Assembly (NCBI GenBank): GCA_047974625.1
Contig: JBKECK010000054.1
Span: forward strand, 244,170 to 308,169
Direction of reading: 5' to 3'
Origin: CADEDH01 sp047974625
GTDB lineage: Bacteria > Actinomycetota > Acidimicrobiia > Acidimicrobiales > SZUA-35
DNA length: 64,000 nucleotides
Part shown: piece by piece, positions 63,798 to 64,000 of the stretch
How positions within the stretch are numbered: position 1 is the stretch's first letter
Layout of the letters: each line of letters starts with the position of its first letter
Position numbers and translations under genes: made by a program
Notes under the pieces: model-generated
What the model was told of the DNA's origin: nothing
Databases searched by the model: none
What the model saw: the letters and a program-made list of their open reading frames with translations, nothing else

Positions 63798-64000
63798 TCA
63801 GGGGGTCCAGGGGAGGTCGGGGCCGAGGCCGCCTCGGTCGAGCATGATCATGGTGATGAAGGACTCGGGGTTGTGGAACCCGTTGGCGTTGCGGCGGATC
63901 CGGCCGATCACGGAGTTGTTCGCTTCGGCGATCCCGTTGGTGAACCCCCACTCGATGGTGTTCTCGATCGAGGCCCGGTAGTGGCGGATCGTTCTGGCGA
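63798..64000 (-). mobile_element. ISL3-family transposase, C-terminal end (5' part beyond the window)
   Basis: The minus strand from the window edge reads ARTIRHYRASIENTIEWGFT, NGIAEANNSVIGRIRRNANG, FHNPESFITMIMLDRGGLGP, DLPWTP and a TGA at 63798-63800. The Glu of AEANNS is the last DDE residue, followed by the helix that characterises ISL3 (IS204/IS1001/IS1096/IS1165) transposases. It is uninterrupted as far as visible. It abuts the IS256 relic, so an ISL3 element (or its end) probably inserted into the IS256 copy. Confidence 0.85.

Overview
This is one 64 kb stretch of a very high-GC, gene-dense bacterial chromosome. Frequent GTG/TTG starts, ATGA start/stop overlaps, leaderless-type promoters, a DGPF/ECF sigma pair and a whiE-like type II polyketide operon all point to an actinobacterium. 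The mix of families would fit a deep lineage such as Acidimicrobiia, but no rRNA or marker gene confirms this. I see no tRNA, rRNA or CRISPR array.

Layout. 1-4.5 kb: the kdpFABC potassium pump (kdpC cut by the window edge) with a small membrane protein in front. 4.9-11.3 kb: a secreted spherulin-4-like protein, a GliT-like flavoprotein, a YqeY-like protein, a linalool dehydratase/isomerase-like membrane protein and a lipoprotein. 11.3-12.75 kb: a two-component system destroyed by a Tn3-family transposon of which only scraps remain. 13.0-18.4 kb: one giant secreted multicopper oxidase with fibronectin-III repeats. 18.6-23.4 kb: a DinB-like protein, a collapsed second two-component relic and a GT39/GT2-GtrA pair for cell-envelope glycosylation. 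23.5-27.3 kb: a decay zone with IS1380 and YqeY relics, small doubtful ORFs, and intact VOC and amidohydrolase genes.

27.3-39.55 kb is the centrepiece: a minus-strand, mostly translationally coupled type II polyketide operon. In transcription order it reads TcmI cyclase, fused carboxyltransferase AccDA, AccB, AccC running in frame into the acyl carrier protein, aromatase/cyclase, malonyltransferase, cupin, KS-alpha, chain-length factor, SchA/CurD protein, ketoreductase, ABM monooxygenase, FAD monooxygenase and methyltransferase. It supplies its own malonyl-CoA and resembles spore-pigment (whiE/cur) clusters with extra tailoring. An 8-bp tandem repeat at the AccC-ACP junction decides whether those two proteins are fused.

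40.0-54.75 kb: three BcrA-like ABC exporters, each beside its own two-component system, plus a LuxR regulator, an ECF sigma/DGPF pair and an unrecognised protein. These are candidates for self-resistance or export. 54.8-56.7 kb: a redoxin, protoglobin and Cys-rich MarR operon that looks like a gas or redox sensing unit. 56.8-60.2 kb: an NAD-salvage locus (NrtR-like Nudix regulator, PnuC, frameshifted NadR, NADAR fragment) beside a DHFR-like reductase. 60.4-64 kb: a small membrane protein, RidA, a CGNR regulator, an aldo/keto reductase and two broken transposases (IS256, ISL3) at the window end.
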